Of a DNA stretch of 64,000 nt, positions 25,306 through 33,598 are shown piece after piece. The position numbers were made by a program, and so were the translations under genes. The DNA lies in the NCBI GenBank assembly GCA_020845705.1, contig JADLFH010000030.1, forward strand, positions 185,579-249,578, written 5' to 3'. The notes beneath the pieces were generated by a model. It saw only the letters and a program-made list of their open reading frames with translations, was not told the DNA's origin and did not search any database. Position 1 is the first letter of the stretch. Each line of letters begins with the position of its first letter. Source of the stretch: Microthrixaceae bacterium. Its GTDB lineage: Bacteria > Actinomycetota > Acidimicrobiia > Acidimicrobiales > Microtrichaceae.

Positions 25306-25400
25306 CATCGGGGAGCTCGGGGCGCCGGGCTGAGAGGGTGACACGAGCCGTCACCGACCCTCGAACCTGATCTGGGTAATTCCAGCGGAGGGATGCGATG
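25306..25400 (+). promoter_or_regulatory. TPP riboswitch (THI element), translational type
   Basis: The conserved TPP aptamer blocks are present: CTGAGAGGG at 25330-25338 and ACCTGATCTGGGTAATTCCAGC ending in GCGGAGGGA (about 25365-25393, split here). The Shine-Dalgarno GGAGGG (25387-25392) is part of the conserved 3' block, 5 nt before the ATG. CATCG at the 5' edge (25306-25310) is complementary to CGATG at 25396-25400, which includes the start codon. TPP binding should therefore hide the ribosome-binding site of the downstream kinase gene. There is no terminator hairpin. Confidence 0.93.
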
Positions 25401-26060
25401 CGGACAGACGCTGCGGTGATCGTTGCCGGAGGCCCCCGCGACGGGGCCCAGTTCGTGCCGCCACGAATCGGACCCGACTGGCCGGTCGTGGCCGCCGACA
25501 GCGGCGCGGACCTTGCCGCGGAGGTTGGGCTGCGTCCCACCCTCGTGGTGGGTGACTTGGACTCCATCAGCCCGCGTGCCCTACAGGATGCCGAGCGCGC
25601 GGGTGTGCCGATCGAGCGAGCCGACAGAGACAAGGACCGGACCGACTTGGAGCTGGCGATCGCAGCGTCGCGACGAAACGTGGGGCTGCGGGAGCTGGTC
25701 GTGTTGGGTGGGAGCGGGGGCCGGCTCGACCATCTGCTCGCGAACCTGGCGGTGTTGTGTGGGCCGGCGACCGAGGGCCTCGACGTGGAGGCCTGGCTGG
25801 GGGCAACGCGGGTGATCGTGGTCCGTCGTCAAGTGCAGGTCGAGGTCGTGGCGGGTGCCACGGTGTCGCTGCTGGCCTGGCACGGGGACGCAGTAGGGGT
25901 CACCACCTCGGGGCTGCGGTGGCCGCTCGACAACGCGGTACTGCACGCGGGGCACGCGGTAGGGACGAGCAACGTCGCGACCGGCTCCCGTATCGCCGTG
26001 ACGCTGCGCAGCGGCGTGGTGTCGCTGGTGGTCGAGCCTGCCGGGGAGGTGACCCGATGA
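25398..26060 (+). CDS. Thiamine pyrophosphokinase
   Basis: A 220-residue enzyme that converts thiamine to thiamine pyrophosphate. Typical motifs are IVAGGPRDG at the N-terminus, VVAADSGADLAAEVGLRPTLVVGDLDS (split: AADSGAD and VGDLDSI), the acidic substrate-binding DRDKDRTDLELAI, and LVVLGGSGGRLDHLLANL. The C-terminal part carries the thiamine-binding beta-sandwich with GLRWPLDNAVLHAG and GTSNVATG. ATG 25398 is inside the TPP riboswitch expression platform, which explains feedback control by its product. It overlaps the next gene by 4 bp (ATGA), so the transporter genes share the switch. Confidence 0.93.
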   Translation: MRTDAAVIVAGGPRDGAQFVPPRIGPDWPVVAADSGADLAAEVGLRPTLVVGDLDSISPRALQDAERAGVPIERADRDKDRTDLELAIAASRRNVGLRELVVLGGSGGRLDHLLANLAVLCGPATEGLDVEAWLGATRVIVVRRQVQVEVVAGATVSLLAWHGDAVGVTTSGLRWPLDNAVLHAGHAVGTSNVATGSRIAVTLRSGVVSLVVEPAGEVTR

Positions 26061-27130
26061 CGATTCGGACCAGGCTCCTGCGCCGAGTGGCGCTGATCGC
26101 ATCGCTGCTGGCGGCGGTGGCGTCGGGGGCGGTGGCGTGTGGCGACGAGCAGCGAAGGGGCGCATCGGGGCGTGATGATCGAACAGTGGTGCTGGTCGCC
26201 TACTCCGGCTACGCGTTGCCCGAGCAAGCCGCCGCGGCTTTCACGAAGCGCACCGGCTGGAAGATCAAGGTGCTCGATGCCGGCGACGCCGGAACCATGT
26301 TGAGCGCAGCGATCCTCACGGCGGGGCGGCCGGAGGGAGATGTGCTCTTCGGCGTCGACAACACCTTCCTCTCCCGCGCCCAGGGCTCCGATGCCTTCGC
26401 CGAACACAGGCCCGAGGCCCTCGATCGGATACCCGAAGCGGTACGGCTGGACGACACCGACCGCTTCATCCCCATCGACACGGGCACGGTCTGCGTGAAC
26501 GCCGACCAAGCCTGGTTCGCTGAGCACGACATCGAAACACCAACCGACCTGGCATCGCTGGCCGAGCCGGCCTACCGCGACCTGCTCGTCGTCGAGCACC
26601 CGGCGACCTCGTCGCCGGGCCTTGCCTTCCTCGCGGCCACCCACGCCACCTTCGGCGCGGGGACTGAGGACTACTGGAGGCGGCTTCACGACAACGGCGT
26701 TGCAGTCAGTGCGTCATGGAGCGACGCCTACAACACCCGCTACACGGTCAACGGCGGCGACCGGCCGCTGGTGGTCTCCTACGCATCCAGCCCGCCGGCG
26801 GAGGTCGTCTACTCCGAGGGGGCACGGACCGAGCCCGCGAGCGTGGTCTTGGAGCGAACCTGTTTCGAGCAGGTCGAGTTCGTGGCTCTGCTCGCCGGGG
26901 CCGCCAACCCCGACGGGGCAAGGCTGTTGATGGACGAGATGCTGAGCGAGCAGTGGCAGGCGGCGTTGCCGCTGTCGAACTTCGTCTACCCGGTTCGGCC
27001 CGGCACCGATCTGCCCGAGGAGTTCCGGAAGTGGGCGGCGCCCGTCGCCGATCCAATTCGACTCGACCCCGCCACGATCGGACGGGAACGCGATGAGTGG
27101 CTCGTGACATGGCGCGACGTGATGGAGTGA
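26057..27130 (+). CDS. thiB: Thiamine ABC transporter substrate-binding lipoprotein
   Basis: A 357-residue solute-binding protein. A signal peptide with lipobox ASGAVAC (Cys about residue 28) is followed by the ThiB-like fold: VVLVAYSGYALPEQAAAAFTKRTGWKI at the start of the mature domain (shown by its first part VVLVAYSGYALPEQ), GDVLFGVDNTFLSRA, IDTGTVCVNAD, EHPATSSPGLAFLAAT and VVSYASSPPAEVVYSE. It captures thiamine or its phosphates outside the membrane and delivers them to the permease. The ATG overlaps the kinase stop codon, consistent with one riboswitch-controlled operon. Confidence 0.92.
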   Translation: MTIRTRLLRRVALIASLLAAVASGAVACGDEQRRGASGRDDRTVVLVAYSGYALPEQAAAAFTKRTGWKIKVLDAGDAGTMLSAAILTAGRPEGDVLFGVDNTFLSRAQGSDAFAEHRPEALDRIPEAVRLDDTDRFIPIDTGTVCVNADQAWFAEHDIETPTDLASLAEPAYRDLLVVEHPATSSPGLAFLAATHATFGAGTEDYWRRLHDNGVAVSASWSDAYNTRYTVNGGDRPLVVSYASSPPAEVVYSEGARTEPASVVLERTCFEQVEFVALLAGAANPDGARLLMDEMLSEQWQAALPLSNFVYPVRPGTDLPEEFRKWAAPVADPIRLDPATIGRERDEWLVTWRDVME

Positions 27131-27132
27131 AC

Positions 27133-28725
27133 GTGCGCATCCGGGCGGCGGCGCTGCTGTTGGTAGCTCTGCCCGCTGCGTTCCTCCTGCTCAGCTCCGG
27201 CTGGCCGCTCGTCGCGCTCGTGGCGAGGTCGTTGCGGGGCAGTGGTTGGAGCGAGTTGGTCGATGCCCTCGGCAATGCCAGGATCGGTCGGCTCGCCGTG
27301 CTGACCGCCGGCCAAGCGGCCTTGAGTGCGGCCATCGCGGTGATGGTCGGGGTCCCGTGCGCCTACTGTCATGCAAGATTCGAGATGCCGGGGCGTCGGC
27401 TGTTGTGGGCGCTGGTCGCGGTTCCCTTCGTTCTGCCGACGGTGGTCGTGGCGGCCGCGGTCGGTCGAGTTGAGCGGATCGTCGGCCTCGAGGGAGATAC
27501 GGGGACATGGGCGACGATCATCGCGGCCCATGTGATCGTGAACGTCGCGGTCGTAGTCCGAACCGTGGGAGTGCGGCTCGCGGCGGTGGACCCCTCGGTG
27601 GAGGAGGCCGCGCGACTGGCGGGGCGGTCTCCGTTGGTTGCGGCGTGGTGTGCCGTGCGGGTGGCGGGGGAATCGGTGCTCTCGGCCGCAGTCGTGGTGT
27701 TCCTGTTCTGTGCGACCTCCTTCGGCATCGTCGCGGTCCTGGGGGGCGGGTCGGTGAGCACGATCGAGATCGAGATCTGGTTCCAGACAACCCAACTGCT
27801 CCGCCTCGATGTGGCGGCGCTGCTCAGCGTCGTACAGATGGTCGTGGTCGGAGCCGTTGTCGCGGTGCTGCTTCGCCCACGACAACACCGAGGGACACTG
27901 GTATCGACCCGACCTCGGCGATGTCCCCGTGGGGTCGAACGAGCCGTGGTGGCGGCTGCGGCCGTGGTTCAGGTTCTCGTCGCGGCTGGACCACTCCTGG
28001 TGCTGTTGATCCGCTCCCTCCAAGTGGGTGGCGGTTGGGGATTGGATCACTATCGGAACCTCGGCGACACGCTCGAGGGGACCGGCCTTGCGGTCGGCCC
28101 TTGGCAGGCCACGTTGGCTTCGTTGCAGATCGCGATGGCTGCCACATCGATCGCGTTGGTCGTGGGGGCGTTGGCCGCTTCAGCGGTGGCGGTGGGTGTC
28201 AGGGGAGCACGTGTGCTGGACGCCGCGTTGTTGATCCCGCTCGCGACCTCGGCGGCGACGGTTGGATTCGGGATTCTCATCGCGTACAGCGGCCCACCAC
28301 TGGATCTGCGGGGGTCGTGGTGGGCGTTGCCGGTGGTCGAGGCGGCGATAGCTGCGCCGCTGGTGGCGCGGGCGCTGGTGCCGGTGTTCGGCGACATCGA
28401 TCGTCGACAGCTCGATGCCGCAGCGACGTTGGGAGCCTCGGGGTGGCGGCGGCTTCGCGAGGTGGTGCTGCCCGCGGTGCGACCCGCGCTGGGTGTCGCT
28501 GCGGGCCTGGCTTTCGCGGTGTCGTTGGGCGAGTTCGGCGCAACGGCATTCCTGGCCCGGAGTGGCTCACCGACCCTGCCCCAGCTCATGGTGCGACTGC
28601 TGGGCCGGCCCGGCGAAGCGAACCTCGGCCAGGCGATGGCGGTGGGGGTGTTGATGGCCGTGCTGACCGCAGGAGTGTTCGCTCTCGCCGAGGCTCTCGG
28701 CCGCGGCCGGGCTCTGGAATTCTGA
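27133..28725 (+). CDS. thiP: Thiamine ABC transporter permease (two-domain, ThiP-like)
   Basis: A permease of about 530 residues with two tandem BPD_transp_1 domains. Each has an EAA-type loop: EEAARLAGRSPLVAAWCAVRV in the first half and LDAAATLGASGWRRLREVVLP in the second (G-containing EAA motifs that contact the ATPase). Multiple TM helices fill the rest. This is the arrangement of ThiP and related iron permeases. GTG 27133 is chosen because GGAG lies 5 nt upstream; GTG 27127, overlapping the thiB stop, is possible. No ThiQ ATPase gene follows, so the ATPase must be encoded elsewhere or shared. Confidence 0.9.
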   Translation: MRIRAAALLLVALPAAFLLLSSGWPLVALVARSLRGSGWSELVDALGNARIGRLAVLTAGQAALSAAIAVMVGVPCAYCHARFEMPGRRLLWALVAVPFVLPTVVVAAAVGRVERIVGLEGDTGTWATIIAAHVIVNVAVVVRTVGVRLAAVDPSVEEAARLAGRSPLVAAWCAVRVAGESVLSAAVVVFLFCATSFGIVAVLGGGSVSTIEIEIWFQTTQLLRLDVAALLSVVQMVVVGAVVAVLLRPRQHRGTLVSTRPRRCPRGVERAVVAAAAVVQVLVAAGPLLVLLIRSLQVGGGWGLDHYRNLGDTLEGTGLAVGPWQATLASLQIAMAATSIALVVGALAASAVAVGVRGARVLDAALLIPLATSAATVGFGILIAYSGPPLDLRGSWWALPVVEAAIAAPLVARALVPVFGDIDRRQLDAAATLGASGWRRLREVVLPAVRPALGVAAGLAFAVSLGEFGATAFLARSGSPTLPQLMVRLLGRPGEANLGQAMAVGVLMAVLTAGVFALAEALGRGRALEF

Positions 28726-28797
28726 TGGCCTCGGGCCTCCTCGCCTCAGGCACGCTCGCTTCGCTCGCTGCTTCGAGCTCGGAACCCTCGGCGGAGG

Positions 28798-28828
28798 CAG
28801 ATCCCGGGCAGATCCCGGGCAGATCCCG
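28798..28828. repeat. 11-bp tandem repeat, 2.8 copies
   Basis: CAGATCCCGGG occurs at 28798-28808 and 28809-28819, with a partial third copy to 28828. It lies in the 147-bp gap between thiP and the SRPBCC gene, which otherwise holds nothing recognisable. Confidence 0.7.
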
Positions 28829-28860
28829 TGCGCAACTTCGGCGGGGTGGGTCGTGACGGC

Positions 28861-28866
28861 GATACT
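28861..28866 (+). promoter_or_regulatory. Leaderless -10 of the SRPBCC gene
   Basis: GATACT ends 6 nt before GTG 28873. Confidence 0.45.
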
Positions 28867-28872
28867 GGCGGG

Positions 28873-29325
28873 GTGGATGTGGTCGCCGATCTCAGCTGTG
28901 ACGCCTCGCCCGAAGCGGTGCGCAAGGTCGTCTCGGACCTCGGCACCTACCCCGACTGGCTCGACATCGTCGGCTCGGCAGAGGCGGCTTCGCCGGCGGA
29001 AGGCGACATCGGTCCCGTCTGGGACGTGGTGATCCAAGCGTCGGTCGGTCCGCTGCGCCGATCGAAGCGACTCCGGATGATCCGGACCATTGACGAGCCC
29101 ACCCGGATCTGCTTCGAGCGAAGCGAACTGGACGGGCGTCACCATTCGCCGTGGCGTCTCGATGCGAGGATCACCGACCTCGGCGAGGGCACCGGCACCG
29201 CCCGCTCCACGCTGACGATGGGGCTCCACTACGGCGGCTCGTTGTGGATCCCCCTGCTGGATCGGCTCCTCACCGACGAGATCGAGCGTTCCCGCCCCCG
29301 TCTCGTTGCACTGATCGCTCGGTAA
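28873..29325 (+). CDS. SRPBCC (START-like) family protein
   Basis: A 150-residue single-domain protein with the SRPBCC pattern: a first strand (VDVVADLSCDASPEAVRKVVSDL), the motif YPDWLDIVGSAEA, a central pair of strands ending in KRLRMIRTIDEPTRICFERSE, and a long C-terminal helix (LWIPLLDRLLTDEIERSRPRLVALI). The fold makes a hydrophobic cavity used for lipid or polyketide binding; the ligand here is unknown. An earlier in-frame GTG exists at 28828, but GTG 28873 starts directly at the first strand and is 6 nt after GATACT. Its TAA stop overlaps the TAACGT promoter hexamer of glgX. Confidence 0.75.
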   Translation: MDVVADLSCDASPEAVRKVVSDLGTYPDWLDIVGSAEAASPAEGDIGPVWDVVIQASVGPLRRSKRLRMIRTIDEPTRICFERSELDGRHHSPWRLDARITDLGEGTGTARSTLTMGLHYGGSLWIPLLDRLLTDEIERSRPRLVALIAR

Positions 29326-29328
29326 CGT
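29323..29328 (+). promoter_or_regulatory. Leaderless -10 of glgX
   Basis: TAACGT overlaps the stop codon of the SRPBCC gene and ends 7 nt before ATG 29336. GGGAGG directly abuts the ATG and is too close to act as a Shine-Dalgarno. Confidence 0.5.
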
Positions 29329-29335
29329 CGGGAGG

Positions 29336-31414
29336 ATGCGCGTCTGGCCCGGACGACCCGCGCCCCTGGGGGCAACTGTCGATGCGGAAGCAGTGAACAT
29401 CGCCGTGTTCGCCGGCTCGGCAGTTGATCGGGTGCAGGTCTGCTTCGAGGCCGACGGCGAGGCGTCGGTCGTGGTCGACCTGCCCGAGCGCTCCGGCGGC
29501 GTGTGGCACGGGGCCTTTCCCGACATCGTGGCGGGGACCCGCTACGGATTCAGGGTGCATGGCGCGCGACGAAACGCCGGTGACCTTTGGAACCCCGCCA
29601 AGCTGCTCCTCGACCCCTATGCCAAGGCGATCGATGGGACCGTGCGCCACGGCGATGCGCTGGCGGACAACGAACTGGACTCGGCGTGGTCGGTCCCCCG
29701 CTCGGTCGTGCTCCACGACGAGTTCGACTGGGGTGAGGACCGGCCGCCTTCGGTCCCTTGGGAGGACACGCTCATCTACGAGGCACACGTCCGAGGTCTG
29801 ACCATCGCTCACCCCGACCTGCCGCCACGCCGACGAGGCACCTACCTGGGCGTCGCCTCACCGCCGGTCGTCGATCACCTCCGGGCGTTGGGGGTGACCG
29901 CCGTCGAGCTGCTGCCGGTGCATCAGTTCGTAACCGAACCCCGCCTGGCGGCGATCGGGCTCGACAACTACTGGGGATACAACTCCATCGGGTACTTCGC
30001 CCCGCACAACCGCTACTGCACCGAACCCGGCAACGGGCGTGTTGCGGTCGGCGAGTTCAAGACCATGGTCCGGGCTCTACACCGGGCCGGTATCGAGGTG
30101 ATCCTCGACGTGGTCTACAACCACACCGCAGAGGGCGACGGAACCGGTCCGATCCTGTCATTCCGGGGTTTCGACAACGCCGCGTACTACCGCCTCGACG
30201 CCAATGACCCGAGCACCTACATCGACTACACGGGCTGCGGAAACAGCCTGAACATGCGGCATCCCAACGTGTTGCAGCTCATCATGGACAGCCTCCGGTA
30301 CTGGGTGACCGAGATGCACGTGGATGGATTCCGCTTCGACCTGGCGGCTGCGTTGGCACGGGAGTTGCACGACGTGAACCGGCTTTCGGCCTTCTTCGAT
30401 CTGATCCAACAGGACCCGGTCGTCTCGGGGGTCAAGCTCATCGCGGAGCCGTGGGACCTCGGCGAAGGCGGGTATCAGGTGGGCAACTTCCCACCGTTGT
30501 GGAGCGAGTGGAACGCCCGCTACCGCGATACCGTCCGGGACTTCTGGCGGGGGACCGGTGGCACCCTCGCGGATCTCGGTCTGCGGTTGTGCGGATCGTC
30601 GGACCTCTACGACATCGAGGGACGCAAGCCGCACGCGTCGATCAACTTCGTCACCGCGCACGACGGCTTCACCCTCGGTGACCTCGTCACCTACGAGCAC
30701 AAACGCAACGAGGCAAACGGTGAATCGAACCGCGACGGCAGCGACGACAACCGCTCGTGGAACTGTGGCGTGGAGGGTCCCAGCGACGACCCCGATGTGA
30801 TCGAGCTCCGGGCGCGCCAGAGACGCAACCTCTACGCCACCCTCCTGTTGTCCCAGGGTGTGCCGATGGTGCTCGCCGGCGACGAGATCGGACACACCCA
30901 GCGCGGCATGAACAACGCGTACGCGCAGGACAACGAGATCAGTTGGCTCAACTGGAGCGATGTCGATGAGGAGATGCTCGCCTTCTGCCGCTCGCTCAAC
31001 GCGTTCCGCGCGATGCACCCGTCCTTGCGGCGCCGACGCTTCCTGTTGGGCAGACCGACGGGCGCGTCGGTCCGTGACGATGTCGCGTGGTTCCATGCCG
31101 ACGGTTCGTTGATGTCGCCGGAGCAGTGGGTGGACCACCACGCCCGAGTAGTCGGCTACGTGTTGGACGGCAGCGCGATCCACGAGGTCGGGCCGCGCGG
31201 CGAGGCGATCGTGGATGACCACCTGTTCGTCGCCGTCAACGGTGGCGATCGTCCCGTGTCATTCCTCCTCCCCGACGGGCATTGGTCACACGAGTGGGTG
31301 CCGTGGGTCGATACCGCTGCCGGAGTGGTCGCCCCCGGTGAGCAGACCGTGGTTGCCGGCTCCTCGGTCCTGGTGACGCAACGATCCCTCAGAGTGCTGG
31401 TCGCGCAACGGTAG
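29336..31414 (+). CDS. glgX: Glycogen debranching enzyme GlgX
   Basis: A 692-residue GH13 debranching enzyme (isoamylase type). An N-terminal beta-domain (residues 1-120) with RYGFRVHG precedes the (beta/alpha)8 barrel. Conserved regions are seen: DVVYNHTAEG (region I), GFRFDLAAAL with the catalytic Asp (region II), IAEPWDLGEGGYQVG with the acid/base Glu (region III) and FVTAHDGFTLGD (region IV). Other typical segments are LDNYWGYNSIGYFAP and SRDGSDDNRSWNCGVEG-like NRDGSDDNRSWNCG. It removes alpha-1,6 branches during glycogen breakdown. Length is normal. It converges on the ABC ATPase gene with only 11 bp between stops. Confidence 0.95.
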   Translation: MRVWPGRPAPLGATVDAEAVNIAVFAGSAVDRVQVCFEADGEASVVVDLPERSGGVWHGAFPDIVAGTRYGFRVHGARRNAGDLWNPAKLLLDPYAKAIDGTVRHGDALADNELDSAWSVPRSVVLHDEFDWGEDRPPSVPWEDTLIYEAHVRGLTIAHPDLPPRRRGTYLGVASPPVVDHLRALGVTAVELLPVHQFVTEPRLAAIGLDNYWGYNSIGYFAPHNRYCTEPGNGRVAVGEFKTMVRALHRAGIEVILDVVYNHTAEGDGTGPILSFRGFDNAAYYRLDANDPSTYIDYTGCGNSLNMRHPNVLQLIMDSLRYWVTEMHVDGFRFDLAAALARELHDVNRLSAFFDLIQQDPVVSGVKLIAEPWDLGEGGYQVGNFPPLWSEWNARYRDTVRDFWRGTGGTLADLGLRLCGSSDLYDIEGRKPHASINFVTAHDGFTLGDLVTYEHKRNEANGESNRDGSDDNRSWNCGVEGPSDDPDVIELRARQRRNLYATLLLSQGVPMVLAGDEIGHTQRGMNNAYAQDNEISWLNWSDVDEEMLAFCRSLNAFRAMHPSLRRRRFLLGRPTGASVRDDVAWFHADGSLMSPEQWVDHHARVVGYVLDGSAIHEVGPRGEAIVDDHLFVAVNGGDRPVSFLLPDGHWSHEWVPWVDTAAGVVAPGEQTVVAGSSVLVTQRSLRVLVAQR

Positions 31415-31425
31415 GGCAGGCCGTC

Positions 31426-32214
31426 TCACCTCTCGGCGCGTGCCCACCAGCGGCCGCCGTCGCGTCGCAGTCGGAGTGGTAGATCGAAGCAGCTCGACAA
31501 CATCTCGGCGTTCAACACCTCGTCGATCGGCCCGACCGCATGAACGCTGCCTTCACGAAGCGCGAGAACATGGGTGGCGCCGGCGGGGATCTCCTCGACG
31601 TGGTGGGTGACCAGAACCAGCGGAGGTGCATCCTCTCGAGCCGCCAGCCGGTCCAACTGTGCCAACAGCTCTTCACGGCCACCAAGGTCGAGCCCGGCGT
31701 TGGGTTCGTCGGCGAGAATCAGGCCGGGCTCGGCCATCTGCGCCCGGGCCAACAGCACCCGCTGGCGCTCACCGGAGGAGAGCGTGGCGAAGCGGTGGTT
31801 CGCTCGGTCGGCAACCCCCATCTCCTCGATCAGTCGCTCGGCTCTGGCACGATCGACCTCGTCATATGTGTGCCACCAGGGCTCCAACGCCGCGTACCGA
31901 CCGCACATGACCACCTCGACCGCCGCAAGGCCGGGCCGTACGAGATCGGCGAATGCGGCGGACACATATCCGATCCGTTGTCGAAGGCGCCGCACGTCGG
32001 TTCGACCGAGCGTCTCACCCAGAACCGACACGCGACCGCTGCTCGGGTGGTCGTAGAGGGCCGCGACGCGAAGCAGCGAGGTCTTCCCAGAGCCGTTGCG
32101 GCCCAACACGACCCAGCACTGTCCGGTCGACACCTCCCAGTGGATGCCCGAAAGGATCGTCGTGGTGTCATGGACCAGCGTCACGTCGTCGAACTGAAGC
32201 GCCGGTGCAACCAC
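31426..32214 (-). CDS. ABC transporter ATP-binding protein, orphan
   Basis: A 262-residue ATPase. Walker A is GRNGSGKTS near residue 38, the signature motif is LSSGERQRVLLARA near residue 145, Walker B is LILADEPNAGLDL, and the switch His is in LVLVTHHVEEIP. The motif context (LGETLGRTDVRRLRQRIGYVS and CGRYAALEPWW) resembles iron/metal-type or ModF-like ATPases. No permease or binding protein lies next to it, so its partner is unknown. It could in principle energise the ThiB/ThiP transporter, which lacks an adjacent ATPase, but nothing in the sequence shows this. The GTG start at 32214 is divergent from the CNNM gene. Confidence 0.85.
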   Translation of the reverse strand: MVAPALQFDDVTLVHDTTTILSGIHWEVSTGQCWVVLGRNGSGKTSLLRVAALYDHPSSGRVSVLGETLGRTDVRRLRQRIGYVSAAFADLVRPGLAAVEVVMCGRYAALEPWWHTYDEVDRARAERLIEEMGVADRANHRFATLSSGERQRVLLARAQMAEPGLILADEPNAGLDLGGREELLAQLDRLAAREDAPPLVLVTHHVEEIPAGATHVLALREGSVHAVGPIDEVLNAEMLSSCFDLPLRLRRDGGRWWARAER

Positions 32215-32244
32215 AGGCTCATCCTCGCATCACCGCCTCACGGA

Positions 32245-32250
32245 TAACGT
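32245..32250 (+). promoter_or_regulatory. -10-like element upstream of the first CNNM gene
   Basis: TAACGT ends 7 nt before an in-frame ATC at 32258. The spacing equals that of the leaderless promoters elsewhere in the window. Confidence 0.4.
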
Positions 32251-32257
32251 CGTCGGC

Positions 32258-33598
32258 ATCGCTACCACGCTCGGCCTCGCCGGCGCCCTCGCCCTGATCC
32301 TCGCGAACGCCTTCTTCGTGGCCGTGGAATTCGCCTTGGTCGCTGTGGACCGCACCGAGGTCGAGTTGGCGGCAGCAGGTGGGGATCGTCGCGCCGCTCT
32401 CGTCGCCCGCGGGTTGCGGTCGCTGTCTTTCCACCTGTCGGGTGTGCAGTTGGGCATCACCGTCAGCTCGGTCGTACTCGGGTTCGTGGCCGAACCCACC
32501 GTGGCGACGGTGCTTCGAGATCCGATCCGATCGTTGGTGGGCTCCGCCCATGCAAGGGTGGTGTCGATCGTCGTGGCGCTCATGATCGCCACGGTCGCGC
32601 AGATGGTCGTGGGGGAACTGGTTCCGAAGGCGGTCGCGGTGTCACGGCCGATTCCGGTGGCCCGGTTCCTGGCGCCGGCGATGACCTGGTACATGCGGCT
32701 GTTCGCTCCGCTCATCCGGCTCTTCGGCGGTCTGGCGGACAGGGCTGTGAGGGCGCTGGGAATCGAGCCGCGCGAGGAGCTGAGCACCGTGCGGTCGCGG
32801 CCGGAGTTGATGCGCCTGGTGCGGACCTCGGAGACCGAGGGGACCCTCGAGAAGGCCGAGGCGACCTTGATGCACCGAGCGTTCCGCTTCGGCGACAAGG
32901 TGGCCGCCGATGCATTGACCCCACGCACCGAGTTGGTGAGCATCGATGTCGATGCGCTCGGGGCGGAACTGTTGGATCGATCGATCGCAACGGGCCTCTC
33001 GCGGTTCCCGGTGACATCGGGCGACGTCGACCACATCGTGGGCGTGGTTCACGTCAAGGCGCTGTTGGACCTTCCCTTCGAGGCGCGGGCCACTGCCGCG
33101 GTGGGTGAGTTGATGGTCGATCCCTACGTGGTGCCCGAGCAGCGCGACCTTGCGCACCTCCTGCTCGACATGCGTCAACGTCGGGCACATCTGGCGGTGG
33201 TGCTCGACGAGTACGGCGGCACGTCGGGGATCGTGACCCTCGAGGACCTGTTGGAGGAGATCGTCGGGGAGATCGACGACGAGCACGATCCGGGCCGCCG
33301 GGTGGCGCGGCCGCTGGGACCGACGGTGTTGGTGCCGGGCGGTATGCGCCGCGACGAGGTCGAGAGCGTTTGTGGATTCCACCTCCCGGAGGGCGATTTC
33401 GAGACGATCGCCGGATTCGTACTCGACAGGCTCGGACGCATCCCCGAGCCCGGTGACACGACGGCAATGGACGGTTGGCGCTTCACGGTGGTGTCGATGG
33501 ATCGGCGCCGGATCGACATGGTGCACGTAAGCCGACCGAGCCGACGCTCCGCCGACGATCCCCTTGCTGCGCAGGACGACCTGGAGGGGCGGGGATGA
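32258..33598 (+). CDS. CNNM/CorC (DUF21 + CBS) membrane protein, non-canonical start likely
   Basis: A CNNM-type protein with an N-terminal DUF21 membrane domain ([19 protein letters not shown], then [19 protein letters not shown] and [14 protein letters not shown]), two CBS domains ([14 protein letters not shown] to about [12 protein letters not shown]) and a C-terminal CorC_HlyC domain. Related proteins affect Mg2+ transport. Between an in-frame stop at 32195 and the GTG at 32318 there is no ATG, GTG or TTG. Starting at 32318 would remove most of the first TM helix ([20 protein letters not shown]). The frame fits initiation at ATC 32258, 7 nt after TAACGT, or at CTG 32294. The ATGA overlap couples it to the paralogue downstream. 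The family call is firm; the start is uncertain. Confidence 0.85.
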   Translation: MATTLGLAGALALILANAFFVAVEFALVAVDRTEVELAAAGGDRRAALVARGLRSLSFHLSGVQLGITVSSVVLGFVAEPTVATVLRDPIRSLVGSAHARVVSIVVALMIATVAQMVVGELVPKAVAVSRPIPVARFLAPAMTWYMRLFAPLIRLFGGLADRAVRALGIEPREELSTVRSRPELMRLVRTSETEGTLEKAEATLMHRAFRFGDKVAADALTPRTELVSIDVDALGAELLDRSIATGLSRFPVTSGDVDHIVGVVHVKALLDLPFEARATAAVGELMVDPYVVPEQRDLAHLLLDMRQRRAHLAVVLDEYGGTSGIVTLEDLLEEIVGEIDDEHDPGRRVARPLGPTVLVPGGMRRDEVESVCGFHLPEGDFETIAGFVLDRLGRIPEPGDTTAMDGWRFTVVSMDRRRIDMVHVSRPSRRSADDPLAAQDDLEGRG

